Below are positions 17,164 to 26,606 of a stretch of DNA of 34,985 bases, in pieces (the stretch's first letter is position 1; every line of letters starts with the position of its first letter). Source of the DNA: Chloroflexota bacterium (GTDB lineage: Bacteria; Chloroflexota; Anaerolineae; Aggregatilineales; UBA2796); assembly GCA_021325095.1 (NCBI GenBank), contig JAJPHV010000043.1, positions 1 to 34,985 of the forward strand. Reading direction: 5' to 3'. The translations under genes were made by a program, and so were the position numbers. The notes under the pieces were generated by a model. It made no database searches, was not told the origin of the DNA, and worked only from the letters and a program-made list of their open reading frames with translations.

Positions 17164-18670
17164 GGCGGTCCGAACCATCGCCCGGTTTGATCTGCGGCCT
17201 GCGAGGCTGTGCCAATCGGTCGCCGGGTTTGGATATGAGGGGCTGTTGAACGTCGTCCAACAGATCCCACTGTCTGCCAGCCGTAGTAGCGACAGCTAAT
17301 ATACTCCGTTGAGTTTCTTCAGCAAGTGACTGCGCAAAGGTCCGTGCGAGCGGACAGAGCCGATGTACCCTGCATTCTGGGACCCAGGTAAGAACTCCCA
17401 CGCGTTCCAGTTCCCCAATGGCATCCGCCAACTTCAATGGACTCGTATTGTCCCCCAGCAGCCGGAGGGGATCAAGCTGATCGCCAGCGCACTGGCTGGC
17501 GGCAATCCAGGCGGCTCTGGATAAAGCTGAGATCCTCGTCCAGATCGGACCGCACAGGTCTTGAGCGATCTGGCTCGCGGCGACGTGAACAAGCTCGGAC
17601 TTCAGTAGTGCTTTGGGATTTCCGCCGACAAGTTGGTACAGATTGTCGAAGTTTTCGAGCAATGCCGCTTCTCGATGTGCGGAGCCTGGATGAATGCGGG
17701 CCATCAGGCACTCCAGGGCTGCGGCTTTGTCCAGATCGGGCAGCTGCACACACGCCATTTCGGGCACAAGGGCCGGCATTTGGGGACTACAGAGAATAAG
17801 CCTGGCCGTGCCGAGCAGACGTTGCAGTCGCCATAGGGCCAAAGGATTATCGACAACGGCCTGCACATTGTCCAGCACGACCAGGAGGTTGCACTGCTGC
17901 TCCCAGGCCGGCAGCAAATGGGGTTCAGCCCCGACCTGTTGGGCAATACTCATTGCGGCCTCGATGAGGCCGCAATTGTCCAGCCACACCACGTGCGTTA
18001 GTGGAAGCTCATCGATGAGTTGGTGTGCAAGTGCCAGAGCGAAGGCCGATTTACCCACCCCGGACATCCCCCACAGCAGGAGATGGTGAATGTGTCCTTC
18101 GGCAAACTGCTTGCTGGCCCAATTAAGGAGATGTTCGCGTCCAAACAGGTGTGGCCGGATCGCTGAGGGGAGTTGTGCGCGCAGGCTGGCCTGTCGTTGG
18201 CGACGGTGGAATTGGCTTTGCTTCCGGTCCAAATAGTGCAGCAGGCGGCTGATGCCTAGAGACTGCCGTCGGTTGAGACTACGCACACTCTGGCCTACGA
18301 CTCGGCTCAGGGATTGCCGGGATAAATCCAGATCGATGCGCACATAACGGAAATAGAGCAGGCTCCACGCCTCAAGTTCCTTGCTGGCTGTGCGATAGTC
18401 AGTGCGTAAATAGGCCAGGGCCTGGTCGTATGACTCTTGTCCGGATGCGAAAGGAAGGCCCAAAGTTTGTCGGAGGCGGTTGTATTGATAGCGGATGGCG
18501 TGTACCAGGCAGTTGATAACCTTGTGCTCGATAGTGCCACCCTCGACTGCCTTCATGAACGGATACTGGTCGGTGAAATCGAGTTCGTTCTTGAGCGAAT
18601 TGCCGTGCCGTATCGCCTCAAGCACGTTGTAAAGCTGCCGTTCACCGAGGCGGTTGCTGCGCGTTTGCAT
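17156..18670 (-). CDS. STAND-type ATPase with N-terminal HTH-like region
   Basis: A 504-residue predicted signalling ATPase. Residues 1-100 are unassigned. Residues about 101-147 (YFRYVRIDLDLSRQSLSR, then VVGQSVRSLNRRQ) resemble a sigma-region-4-like HTH. The linker ends in HLFGREHLL at 174-182, the typical entry to an NB-ARC/NACHT-like module. Walker A is GMSGVGKS at 201-208, Walker B LLVVLDN at 262-268, and GGNPKALL at 349-356 matches the G-x-P motif of NB-ARC proteins. A winged-helix-like segment follows, with no obvious C-terminal repeats, so the sensor domain is small or absent. ATG 18670 has GAGGAA upstream; the frame is open to 18838 but that part is not similar to anything. It follows a 52-codon peptide gene by 61 bp. 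Its effector and target DNA are unknown. Confidence 0.75.
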   Translation of the reverse strand: MQTRSNRLGERQLYNVLEAIRHGNSLKNELDFTDQYPFMKAVEGGTIEHKVINCLVHAIRYQYNRLRQTLGLPFASGQESYDQALAYLRTDYRTASKELEAWSLLYFRYVRIDLDLSRQSLSRVVGQSVRSLNRRQSLGISRLLHYLDRKQSQFHRRQRQASLRAQLPSAIRPHLFGREHLLNWASKQFAEGHIHHLLLWGMSGVGKSAFALALAHQLIDELPLTHVVWLDNCGLIEAAMSIAQQVGAEPHLLPAWEQQCNLLVVLDNVQAVVDNPLALWRLQRLLGTARLILCSPQMPALVPEMACVQLPDLDKAAALECLMARIHPGSAHREAALLENFDNLYQLVGGNPKALLKSELVHVAASQIAQDLCGPIWTRISALSRAAWIAASQCAGDQLDPLRLLGDNTSPLKLADAIGELERVGVLTWVPECRVHRLCPLARTFAQSLAEETQRSILAVATTAGRQWDLLDDVQQPLISKPGDRLAQPRRPQIKPGDGSDRLN

Positions 18671-18731
18671 TATTCCTCGATCAGCCTGGCGGGCGATCTC
18701 TGACCGTCCGCCCAACAAGCCGAATTTAGGG

Positions 18732-18890
18732 CTATGGATGCACCCCACCCGGTACACCATCGGCTCTGACTGCGCCTGCTGATAGCAGACTGGCGAAGAG
18801 CATCGCCAGCAACAGGCCAAGTGCGGCGAGCCGTACACGCTGTGGGTCGGACGTGAACAGGACGACTGAGGACATAAGCTTGCGGTGCAT
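18732..18890 (-). CDS. 52-residue peptide with signal-sequence-like segment
   Basis: The ATG at 18890 has GGAG about nine bases upstream and the stop is TAG at 18732-18734. The peptide has a basic N-terminus, a hydrophobic core (LAALGLLLAMLFASLLSAGA, residues 21-40), a signal-peptidase-like site after AVRA and a short tail DGVPGGVHP. This fits a secreted short peptide or a small membrane protein. The frame is below usual ORF cut-offs. It lies between the terminator of the MalT-like gene and the STAND ATPase gene, on the same strand as both. No homologue is recognised, and whether it is expressed is unknown. Confidence 0.5.
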   Translation of the reverse strand: MHRKLMSSVVLFTSDPQRVRLAALGLLLAMLFASLLSAGAVRADGVPGGVHP

Positions 18891-18971
18891 GGTCATCACT
18901 CCACTGCGATGCTTTCAGATGACCACAGGCTAGGCGATGTGTGCGGAACATGGCGCTGACCAGGAGCAGGC

Positions 18972-18997
18972 AAAATAAAAGCCGCATGAAGCGGCTT
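18972..18997 (-). terminator. intrinsic terminator of the MalT/BTAD regulator gene
   Basis: Read on the minus strand, AAGCCGC and GCGGCTT form a 7-bp stem around a 5-base loop, followed by TTTTATTTT. It lies about 20 bases after the stop of the large regulator gene, so the downstream peptide and STAND genes need their own promoter or read-through. Confidence 0.85.
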
Positions 18998-19019
18998 CTG
19001 ATGAGGCTTGAAGGGGTGT

Positions 19020-22000
19020 CTATCCCATCAGTCTTTGGAAAAGTTCCTTCGTCTCGTGGCTGGGTTCAGTGTTCAAATCAGCTTTCAACAACTCGCATAG
19101 CGTGCGGTAATGGTCAAGGACACGCCGCTTGGTTCCTCGATCAGCGTAAAGCTGCATCACAAAACGGTGAATATCTTCCCGGTAGGGTTCCAGGTCCAGA
19201 GCGCGCTTGAGGGATCGGAGGGCACTCTTGGAGTCGCTTCGGCTGCGCCCACAAGCAGCCAATCCGAGCAGAGCCTCGATGTAGAGTTCGTGAAACTTGT
19301 CCCGATGAGGGCAGGCCCAGCCGTGATGTGACTCTGGTAGGAATTCTCCATGGTAGAGTTTGATGGCACGGGTGAGCAAGTCTTCCGTGCGGGCATCGCG
19401 GGGCCGTAAGACGCGGGCCTGTGTGACCAGGTTCTCGAACTCAACCGCATCACACCAGACTGACACTTCCGAATTGATGGAGTAGACCTCATCGGCGAAA
19501 GTTAGAACCTTGTCTCCAAGTGCGCCACGTGCTCGCCTGATGGCGGTGTGAAAATTGGACCGAACCTGTTCAGCGGTTGCCTCGGGCCAGAACTCAGCAC
19601 CGAGCTTCTCGCGGTGCGTGGGCCCCTCAAACAGCAAATAGAAGAACACCTCTCGCGCGGTACTGGAACGCCATTCGGATGTGGAAATACGGTGTCCATC
19701 CCGAAGGACGCTTGACGCACCCAGCGTCAACACACGCAGGCTGATGGGTTCGGCAGTAACTTGAATGCTTCTCTCTGGGTTGGTGCTTCGATCTTCGAGC
19801 AAAACCTGGATGGCGTGGGCGAGCGGTCCGTCGGCGGCCATTGTGGTGCAGAGGGCTAGCAGCACGCCAGAATTGACGATCTCCGCTGCCGCCGGTTGCG
19901 CGATACCCGTTTCACTGATCACGTCAAGTAGTTCCTGCACGTACTTCTTGGCTAACGATTTGCGAGAAGCCAGGTACGCGACGCGGGCAGCGATAGCCAG
20001 TGCAGTCAACAGTTTGATTTTCGCATTCTGCTCTCTAAGGTCAGTCAGTACTGGGTCGAAGAGGGGCAGGATTTCTGCGGGGGTAGTCAGAGCCGCTTGT
20101 GCAGAGAAGAAAAGGATTTGCCCAACACTGATCTGGAGGGCGAGACTTCCCTCGCGGGCAAGCGAAATGGCTTCAGTCGCCAGTGTGGATGCCTCATACC
20201 ATTTCCGTTGCCAACCTTTCATCAGAGCCATGCTCAGGAGTAGACAGGATCGGAACCAGGCATCATTGTGTCCGAGCACACGGAGCGCGCTGTTGTATAG
20301 CTTCTCGGCTTCAATAAAATTGCCAAGATCGCGGCGCAAATCACCCAGGTTCCACAAGAGTGCAGCTTCGGTTCTGCGTTCCAGGGCATGAGCTATGAGA
20401 CTCAATCCTTCTTGAAAGGTCAGGCCGGCCTGCTGGTAGTTGTTGGCGAGTAGGTAGTAGTAACCGAGATTGTTAAGTGCCAGAGCCAGACTCTGCTTGG
20501 AGCCAAACGAGCGCAGCAGAGCCGCGCTTTCCTGTAAACAGGCACAGGCTTCGGCGAGATTGCCCATCTGCTCATGGCATACCCCTTTACTTTGGAGAAG
20601 GGAAGATAGTGCAAGCACGCTCATGTGCTGGCGATAGAGGGGCAATGCTTCTTGAAAGATTTGAAGAGCCAGCCGGGGATCCCCAAGCTGGAGATGCACG
20701 TGACCGAGGACTGATAGCGCATGTGCCCGCACTGAATCGGCCTCTGTCCAGGTATCCAGGGCCTTCGCCAGCCTCGCCTTGGCGACATCGGACTTTCCCT
20801 GGCTCATTTCATTGTACGCTTTCAGTATCTCGATTCGGGCCTGAAGGGCTGCGTCAGCCTCTTGAGCGCATAGGATAGCCGCCTCAGCCAGTTCAGCGTC
20901 AGCAAGCTGATGCTCATAACGATGTATGAAAATGGCAGCGCAGTTGTAGAGAAGTCTGGCTGACAACATGTTGACACGCTTCAGTGCTGCATTCCAGGAT
21001 AACAGTGTCTCGAACTTGCCTTGAATAAAGAACGCTTCGGCCACATGCCCCGCCAGGTCACTTGCCTCGCGGTACTGTTGCGCTGCGACATAGTGTGAAA
21101 ATGCTTCCTCCACCTGATTATCTTCATGGAAGTAGTGCGCAGCTTTCAGGTGTAGTTCGAGGAATCTCTGCGAGTTAATGGACTTGAGTCGTTCCTGCAA
21201 GAACTTGCGGAAGAGTGCATGATAGGTAGTGCCGCCTGTCGATGGTTTGATGAAGAGGTTGTGCGCCTGTACGGCTGATAGATATTCACGTGCATCTGGC
21301 AATTCCAGTACTCGGGTGAGCAGGTCGGCGGTCATATGGGTGAGCGTCGAGGAGGTGAGGAGGAAATCTGTTAGCGGTGGAGACAGCACATCCAGCATGG
21401 ACTCTGCCAGTGCTTCGAACAACGCTTCAGGCCCGGCTCGACCCTTGAGCAAAATGCGCTGAAAATCTTCAGGCATCGGATACAGCGACAAAGCCGCGCC
21501 GACGGGCCAGCCCTCCAGGTCTCGATCTATGCTGTCAATGACATCCAGGTGTGCATCATCTCCCCACGCCGCACCGGCAAGCGATTCGATCTCCGAGCGC
21601 GTTAGCCTCAGCTCATTGGGACCGATGGTGCTGACTTCCTGGCGCGCTATCATCTCAACCAATGGCAGGTCAGGAACAGTCCGGCTGAGGAGCACAAGAT
21701 GGCAATTGCGCGGTAGCAACTCGACTAACAAGCGCAGCCAATTTTCCGCCCAAGGGGCGCCGTAGAGCTGTTGAACATCGTCCAAGATGTAGATCAGGTC
21801 GGATTGAATTTGGCGCAGCGTATCGGCCATCCCGGACGCCACCTCGTTGGGAGTGGCATCGGCTGCAAAACGTTGCTCACTTTTGCCCGGAAATAGAGCC
21901 TCAATCGCCTGCAAATTGTGGGCGGCCAGCGTCGGCAAATCTCGATCATACACTTCGATGGAATGCCACAGGATCGGACGAGGTGACTGTTCGGCAAACT

Positions 22001-22133
22001 GGCTGGCAAGCACGCTCTTGCCGTAACCTGGCGGTGCACTGATTAGGGTCAGCTTTCGCTCTGTAGCTTCCCTCAGTCTATGCAGCAGTCGGGGGCGAGG
22101 GATGAGGGGGGCACTAGGGGCAAGTTGTGTCAT
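19020..22133 (-). CDS. MalT-like STAND regulator with C-terminal SARP/BTAD domain
   Basis: A 1037-residue regulator. The N-terminus has the MalT-like lead-in LIPRPRLLHRL, Walker A APPGYGKS at 33-40, Walker B YILDD at 115-119 and the downstream LVLLSRTVPDLPL sensor motif. The middle (about 330-780) is a long run of TPR-like helical repeats. Residues 798-890 form an OmpR/SARP winged helix (RVLTLGASSVLRDG, FHTAIRRARGALG), and about 891-1037 a bacterial transcriptional-activator domain (FLPESHHGWA, ALDLEPYREDIHRFVMQLYA). Instead of the LuxR-type HTH of MalT it ends in a SARP/BTAD output, which in actinobacterial SARPs is N-terminal. It presumably binds an inducer through the TPR region and activates transcription when ATP-bound. 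The target genes are unknown. Confidence 0.88.
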   Translation of the reverse strand: MTQLAPSAPLIPRPRLLHRLREATERKLTLISAPPGYGKSVLASQFAEQSPRPILWHSIEVYDRDLPTLAAHNLQAIEALFPGKSEQRFAADATPNEVASGMADTLRQIQSDLIYILDDVQQLYGAPWAENWLRLLVELLPRNCHLVLLSRTVPDLPLVEMIARQEVSTIGPNELRLTRSEIESLAGAAWGDDAHLDVIDSIDRDLEGWPVGAALSLYPMPEDFQRILLKGRAGPEALFEALAESMLDVLSPPLTDFLLTSSTLTHMTADLLTRVLELPDAREYLSAVQAHNLFIKPSTGGTTYHALFRKFLQERLKSINSQRFLELHLKAAHYFHEDNQVEEAFSHYVAAQQYREASDLAGHVAEAFFIQGKFETLLSWNAALKRVNMLSARLLYNCAAIFIHRYEHQLADAELAEAAILCAQEADAALQARIEILKAYNEMSQGKSDVAKARLAKALDTWTEADSVRAHALSVLGHVHLQLGDPRLALQIFQEALPLYRQHMSVLALSSLLQSKGVCHEQMGNLAEACACLQESAALLRSFGSKQSLALALNNLGYYYLLANNYQQAGLTFQEGLSLIAHALERRTEAALLWNLGDLRRDLGNFIEAEKLYNSALRVLGHNDAWFRSCLLLSMALMKGWQRKWYEASTLATEAISLAREGSLALQISVGQILFFSAQAALTTPAEILPLFDPVLTDLREQNAKIKLLTALAIAARVAYLASRKSLAKKYVQELLDVISETGIAQPAAAEIVNSGVLLALCTTMAADGPLAHAIQVLLEDRSTNPERSIQVTAEPISLRVLTLGASSVLRDGHRISTSEWRSSTAREVFFYLLFEGPTHREKLGAEFWPEATAEQVRSNFHTAIRRARGALGDKVLTFADEVYSINSEVSVWCDAVEFENLVTQARVLRPRDARTEDLLTRAIKLYHGEFLPESHHGWACPHRDKFHELYIEALLGLAACGRSRSDSKSALRSLKRALDLEPYREDIHRFVMQLYADRGTKRRVLDHYRTLCELLKADLNTEPSHETKELFQRLMG

Positions 22134-22204
22134 AGAAGAACCCCATGCTTTCCAAACGGTGTGCTGATCTAAGTTTAATAAGTGTTAACAGAAGTACAAG
22201 TGGC

Positions 22205-23160
22205 AAGGGTTAGCACGGCAGGCCACATGCAAAGTCCGGCGGCAGCGTAAAAGACCAGGGCGAGGGCCTCAGCCGGCACAGCACAAAAGCGAGACGGGCG
22301 GAAGCGATAGCCGTAAAGCTACGTGTCCGGAATCGCCTGAGCAGCGGAGCCAATTGCCAGGTGGCAAGCTTTTCATGAAAGGTCACGTCACGACAAAAGT
22401 GGCGCTTATTTTCAATGGCCCAATGGCGACGATGGAGGTTGAGCAGGCGTTTAGGGCCAGCGTCGGCACCAGCAAAACTGGTCACACCGTACACGACTTG
22501 GTGAGTGATTTTGCCAGACTTGGTGTAGCGCACATCGCGCACCAATTGGGACACTTGACCCAAGTGCGATCAGCCGCTGGTGGAGCAGGGTGCTGAGGGT
22601 GTGGGGTCCCAGGCGTCCGTGCGCAGCGGCGCTAACCCGGCAGGCCGCCTTTCTGACCCAAAGAGCCGTTCAATGTCGGCACGCAAACCGGGTTGGTTAG
22701 CCTTAACGCGCCTTACTACGTAGTGTCCACAGCCTTCGATGCTTTTGGCTGGATAGGTCGCGTTGGGTAAACATCGCATCCCCAGTGACGACCTTGCCAG
22801 GCAGTTCAAGGCCGCTTAACACCTTCCGTGGTGCTGATTTCGTTTTCTTAAGACAGCACGTTGACCGCCTTCAAGACCACGCCTGACTGCACGCTATAGA
22901 CCGCTAACCAATGCACTCCGCCTGTCTGTCCCGCTTCAATCGTTCCCCGCAGGTCTTCCCGGCCATTGCCAACTGCTCACCCCGCCCCTGACAGCATTTG
23001 AAAAACGCGCCTGACACCTGCTCGAATGTCTGCCCATCAATGGCCTGTCCCCATATCCGTCGGTACGTGACCGCGTCGGCGCAGTTTGCAAAACCGGGAA
23101 CCCATTATCGAAGGTTTGGTCTACGATATCCATGTCCAACCGTTTCTCGGTATCCACCCA
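22205..23160 (-). pseudogene. ISAs1-family transposase, heavily decayed
   Basis: Read on the minus strand through several frames it gives, in order, AVTYRRIWGQAIDGQTFEQV, QLAMAGKT (family form AIDGKTLRGS), TGGVHWLAVYSVQSGVVLKA, a GKVVTGDAMF-like region, GHYVVRRVKANQPGLRADI and HRRHWAIENKRHFCRDVTFH. These are characteristic ISAs1/H-repeat-associated motifs. Many frameshifts and stops are present. It lies between the MalT-like gene's upstream region and the GntR promoter, so it separates two unrelated regulatory blocks. The inverted-repeat ends were not located. Confidence 0.8.
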
Positions 23161-23199
23161 TGTTTGCGACAGTGCAGGTTATCTTCCATTACGTCTTGC

Positions 23200-23229
23200 T
23201 TGACAACGACAGCCTGTGGTGCTTATTAT
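23200..23229 (+). promoter_or_regulatory. sigma-70-type promoter of the GntR operon
   Basis: A consensus -35 TTGACA at 23200-23205 is followed, after 18 bp, by TATTAT at 23224-23229. It lies about 80 bp upstream of the chosen GntR start and just outside the ISAs1 remnant. The -10 overlaps a palindrome that would serve as operator. Confidence 0.65.
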
Positions 23230-23243
23230 TGATTATCAATAAT
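23225..23243. promoter_or_regulatory. operator candidate for the GntR/FadR-type repressor
   Basis: ATTATTGAT and ATCAATAAT form a perfect 9-bp inverted repeat around a single T. Odd-centred palindromes of this size are typical of FadR-subfamily operators. It overlaps the -10 box of the only good promoter upstream of the regulator, so binding would block transcription of the operon, including the regulator itself. Confidence 0.65.
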
Positions 23244-23307
23244 GAAGGTCGCCATATTCTCCTCTTGCGCTTCAAGGGGCGCGGGGTATGTACCTATTGA
23301 GGAATCA

Positions 23308-24042
23308 ATGTCTTGCCTGACAGGTAATGCCTTTCCTGAACCGCAACCCGTTGTCCACTATTCTTTTGGAATATATGCAGTGAAGAATCAAGCAGTAGCC
23401 TCAGTCGCCGACCAAATCTACAATCGGCTCCGCGAATCGATCATTAATGGGCGCTTTCCGCCAGGGCAACGGCTGGTCGAACTTGAGATTGCTGCACAAA
23501 TGGGCACGAGCCAGGGTCCAGTACGCGAAGCGCTACAGCGGCTTGAGCGTGATGGGCTGGTTGAGCGACGGGCACGCAGTGCGACGTTCGTTACAAACAT
23601 TTCGATAGACGAAATGTATGAGCTTTTCTCCATACGCAGCGTGGTCGAGAGCTTCGCCATCCGCCATGCGATCAGGCGTATTACCGAGACCCAGTGCGAT
23701 GAATTGCAGGCGCTCATGGATGAAATGCACGACGCTGGCTGCCGTAACGATATGGCCGCATTGGTCGAGTACGACATGGAGTTCCACCGGCGTATCTGCG
23801 AGTGGTCGGAGAACATTACGCTAATGCGGGCCTGGACGCCGCTATATAGCCAGATTCAGCGTTTCGTGGCGCAGACGTACAAACGATACTTTCCCGATCT
23901 GGTCGAAATCGCTGATACCCATCAGCCGATCATCGACGCTTTGCGCAAGGGGAATGCAGACGACGCTGCCCGCGTAGTACAGGATCACATCATGTTAATC
24001 TGGTCAAGAATCGAGCCGCACGAGCCTGCACATAAGGAATAG
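23308..24042 (+). CDS. GntR-family regulator, FadR/FCD subfamily
   Basis: A 244-residue regulator. The N-terminal winged helix reads [20 protein letters not shown], then GQRLVE and [20 protein letters not shown]. The C-terminal FCD domain is all-helical, with [16 protein letters not shown], the [14 protein letters not shown] segment and later histidines ([17 protein letters not shown]) that match the family's D-H-H-H metal and ligand pocket. FCD regulators commonly sense sugar acids or carboxylates. ATG 23308 was chosen because GAGG stands just upstream; the frame is open to 23242, and a GTG at 23380 is another possibility. It is the first gene of an operon that continues with a glycosidase-like protein 4 bp later. 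Confidence 0.88.
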   Translation: MSCLTGNAFPEPQPVVHYSFGIYAVKNQAVASVADQIYNRLRESIINGRFPPGQRLVELEIAAQMGTSQGPVREALQRLERDGLVERRARSATFVTNISIDEMYELFSIRSVVESFAIRHAIRRITETQCDELQALMDEMHDAGCRNDMAALVEYDMEFHRRICEWSENITLMRAWTPLYSQIQRFVAQTYKRYFPDLVEIADTHQPIIDALRKGNADDAARVVQDHIMLIWSRIEPHEPAHKE

Positions 24043-24046
24043 AGTT

Positions 24047-26524
24047 TTGACAAGGCTACCTGTTTCCAAGATAGAACAACTGACACTCCTGACTGTTCCC
24101 AACGCCAGCTTTAAGACCCGCCTGGCGGCTTCCGAGTTGTGGCGCGGCTTGTACCAACTCGGCTACATAGGTCAGATCGCCGTCGCAGAACTGCCGGGGC
24201 CAGCAGAATCAGCCAATGAGGTACGCTTTGTGCTGACCGCAGAGCGCTCCGCGCTTGAGGAATACAGAATTTCAACTATACAGGCCAATCCCGCCCTCAC
24301 TTCGGTCAAACTGACAGGGGCGAACGAGCAAGCACTACTCTATGCCGTCTTCGACTTTCTGGAACGGCAAGGCGCTTATTTCGGGGTGGATGGCGACCTG
24401 TACCCGCTTGATAAGCCGCTCGAATTGCTGCTGCCGGATGAAGGGCACCCCTGGCTGGGCGTACCTCGTTTCGGAACACGCGGCTTGCTTCCCTGGCCCG
24501 ACTTCTTGAATTGCATCTCGGTCTACAACCGTGAAGACTTTCGGGCCTATCTGGAAGCCATGCTGCGGATGCGCTTCAATACGCTCGGCATCCACGTTTA
24601 CGGCCAAAAGGACAAGTGGGTTGAGTCGTTTCTTTCGTTCGAGTATGGCGGGGTCGGACATGCAGCGTTCACAGACACTACCGCAACAGACCGATGGGGC
24701 TACCTCCCGCAGCGTACCTCCCGTTACGGTATGAGCGCTGCCCAATATTATGATGACGAAGTCTTCGGCGCAGATGCTACCCGCTATGCGCGCAACCCCT
24801 GGGAAGCAGCAGAACTGGCTCAGGCCCTTTGGAGCGAGGCATTCGCTTATGCTGAGAAGCTAGGAATCCGCACGGGTGTCGGGTTTGAACCGTACCAGCT
24901 ACCTGACGAAATCTTGCGCGCCAGCCCGCCCGAAGTACGAATCGAGCATAAATATCAGATCTCGCACGAGTCAGCGGAGTTTCGTTTCACTCGTCTCGAC
25001 CCAGAATCGCGGACAGCACGCTACATCCTGGAAACGCGACTTGCTCAACTCCTGGAAGCCTACCCATCGGTGAGCTATGTGTACCTATGGGAAGACGAAT
25101 TCATGAATTGGGCCAGCCAGCGCGATAATGTGGAGCTTCCCGTCACGCCGTTTATCCAGGCTCATGACTTTTTACGCCGCCATGCCCCGAATAAACGGCT
25201 GGTATTGGCTGGCTGGGGCGGTGTCGTCCGAAACTTCGAGCACTTCCACCGTGTACTGCCCGAAGATGTCATTTTTGCGGCGCTCAGTGACCAGTTGGGC
25301 TGGGATCCCGTCCACGAAGCCTTTGGGAAGCTTGGAGATCGCGAGCGCTGGCCTATCCCCTGGATCGAAGATGATCCATCGATGTGGTTTCCGCAGATGC
25401 ACGCCAACCGCTTCGCCAAAGATATGGCACTGGCCGAGCAGTACGGCTGCCAGGGCGTCCTCGGCATTCATTGGCGTCACCGGATCATCGACCCCGTTGC
25501 TGGCTACCTGGCGCGGCGCTGCTGGGACGCCGATCTGAAGTCTGCCACACACTACCAGATATATGCCCACACACAGGCGACTGGCGAGCGGGCCGTGGCC
25601 TTCGCGGCGCTGCTCGACGATATCGATGTCAACCGCCGCCTCCTCTCGACCTGGACGGGCAGAACCCGGCCCGACGGTCACGCTGAACACCAGGAATTCG
25701 CGGGGGACTACAGCGAAGCGTTCCAGATTGAACGACCCTACGACATCTCCGATGACTGGCTTGCGACTCAAAGGCAGGTCATCGAAATACTGGAGCGCCT
25801 TGTCTGCAACGCGCCGTCGGCTATCGAACGCGAGCGGCTTGGATACTGGTACGGGCAGGTGGGTTTTCTTGATCCCTATGGGCGTGCGTGGCAATTGGGC
25901 CGGACGCTCTACAAAATGATTACGGAACAGCGTGAGCGTATGCGAAGTGGCGATGCTGCCGGGGCCGCTGTCTTTATCCGTGAACAAGGTGTACCGCTGT
26001 GGCTCAAACTCCTCGAATATACTCGCGAAGCTGTGTTGGCCTTCCAGCATACGGTTGCCACGCGGAATGACCTGGGAATGCTGGCGTCGATCCACAACAA
26101 GTTCGTCCGTATAGCTACGTTTCGGCTGCGAGCCTCGCTGCTGGAGTTCTTAGACGAGCTGCCGCCGGAAGCCGAGGCAGCCAGGGTGCGGGCGCTCGCG
26201 CCAGATACAGACCTTGAGGCCACCGTGATCGTCCCAACACGGCCCACCCGCCTTTCGCCCGGCGAGCAGGTGCTGATCACTGCCGTAGCGCCGGGTACAC
26301 GCGAATTAACGGAGATACTGCTGCGCTGGCGCACCTTCGGAACGGATGTATGGCATCAGGTGAAGATGCAGCATGTTGGACGGCGTACTTATGCACACGA
26401 ACTGTCCGCGTCGGAAGGCATCGCTATGGGCATCGAGTATCTCGTGCAGGCAACTTTTGCTGGCACGCCAACGCCTGTTATCGTCACTGCACCGCCCGAA
26501 GGGGCATACCTGGTGACAGCATAA
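24047..26524 (+). CDS. large glycosidase-like protein, family unassigned
   Basis: An 825-residue protein with no signal peptide. Residues about 1-115 look like the alpha/beta N-terminal domain found in front of GH20, GH67 and GH84 barrels ([20 protein letters not shown], then GAYFGVDGD). A TIM-barrel-like region follows ([50 protein letters not shown]). The acidic cluster [10 protein letters not shown] near residue 345 may be catalytic. The C-terminal part has a helical region and a short beta domain. I cannot place it in a known GH family; a GH67-like or other uronidase role would fit an FCD regulator, but that is inference. TTG 24047 is the likely start, 4 bp after the GntR stop with AAGGAA nearby. 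Confidence 0.65.
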   Translation: MTRLPVSKIEQLTLLTVPNASFKTRLAASELWRGLYQLGYIGQIAVAELPGPAESANEVRFVLTAERSALEEYRISTIQANPALTSVKLTGANEQALLYAVFDFLERQGAYFGVDGDLYPLDKPLELLLPDEGHPWLGVPRFGTRGLLPWPDFLNCISVYNREDFRAYLEAMLRMRFNTLGIHVYGQKDKWVESFLSFEYGGVGHAAFTDTTATDRWGYLPQRTSRYGMSAAQYYDDEVFGADATRYARNPWEAAELAQALWSEAFAYAEKLGIRTGVGFEPYQLPDEILRASPPEVRIEHKYQISHESAEFRFTRLDPESRTARYILETRLAQLLEAYPSVSYVYLWEDEFMNWASQRDNVELPVTPFIQAHDFLRRHAPNKRLVLAGWGGVVRNFEHFHRVLPEDVIFAALSDQLGWDPVHEAFGKLGDRERWPIPWIEDDPSMWFPQMHANRFAKDMALAEQYGCQGVLGIHWRHRIIDPVAGYLARRCWDADLKSATHYQIYAHTQATGERAVAFAALLDDIDVNRRLLSTWTGRTRPDGHAEHQEFAGDYSEAFQIERPYDISDDWLATQRQVIEILERLVCNAPSAIERERLGYWYGQVGFLDPYGRAWQLGRTLYKMITEQRERMRSGDAAGAAVFIREQGVPLWLKLLEYTREAVLAFQHTVATRNDLGMLASIHNKFVRIATFRLRASLLEFLDELPPEAEAARVRALAPDTDLEATVIVPTRPTRLSPGEQVLITAVAPGTRELTEILLRWRTFGTDVWHQVKMQHVGRRTYAHELSASEGIAMGIEYLVQATFAGTPTPVIVTAPPEGAYLVTA

Positions 26525-26606
26525 GCATCTAGGATTGGTCATCAACGATCCTCTGATCGTAGAGACAAGAAGTGGCCCGTTTAACAATAGATAAGGAGAT
26601 TTTTCT

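Noticed and set aside
18671..18838. An N-terminal extension of the STAND ATPase, including a cysteine-rich start
   Set aside because: ATG 18670 has a strong ribosome binding site, and the extension overlaps the small peptide gene in another frame and shows no domain.
24335..26095. Long minus-strand open frames antisense to the glycosidase-like gene
   Set aside because: They show no family motifs and no starts with ribosome binding sites, and the plus-strand frame is clearly the coding one.
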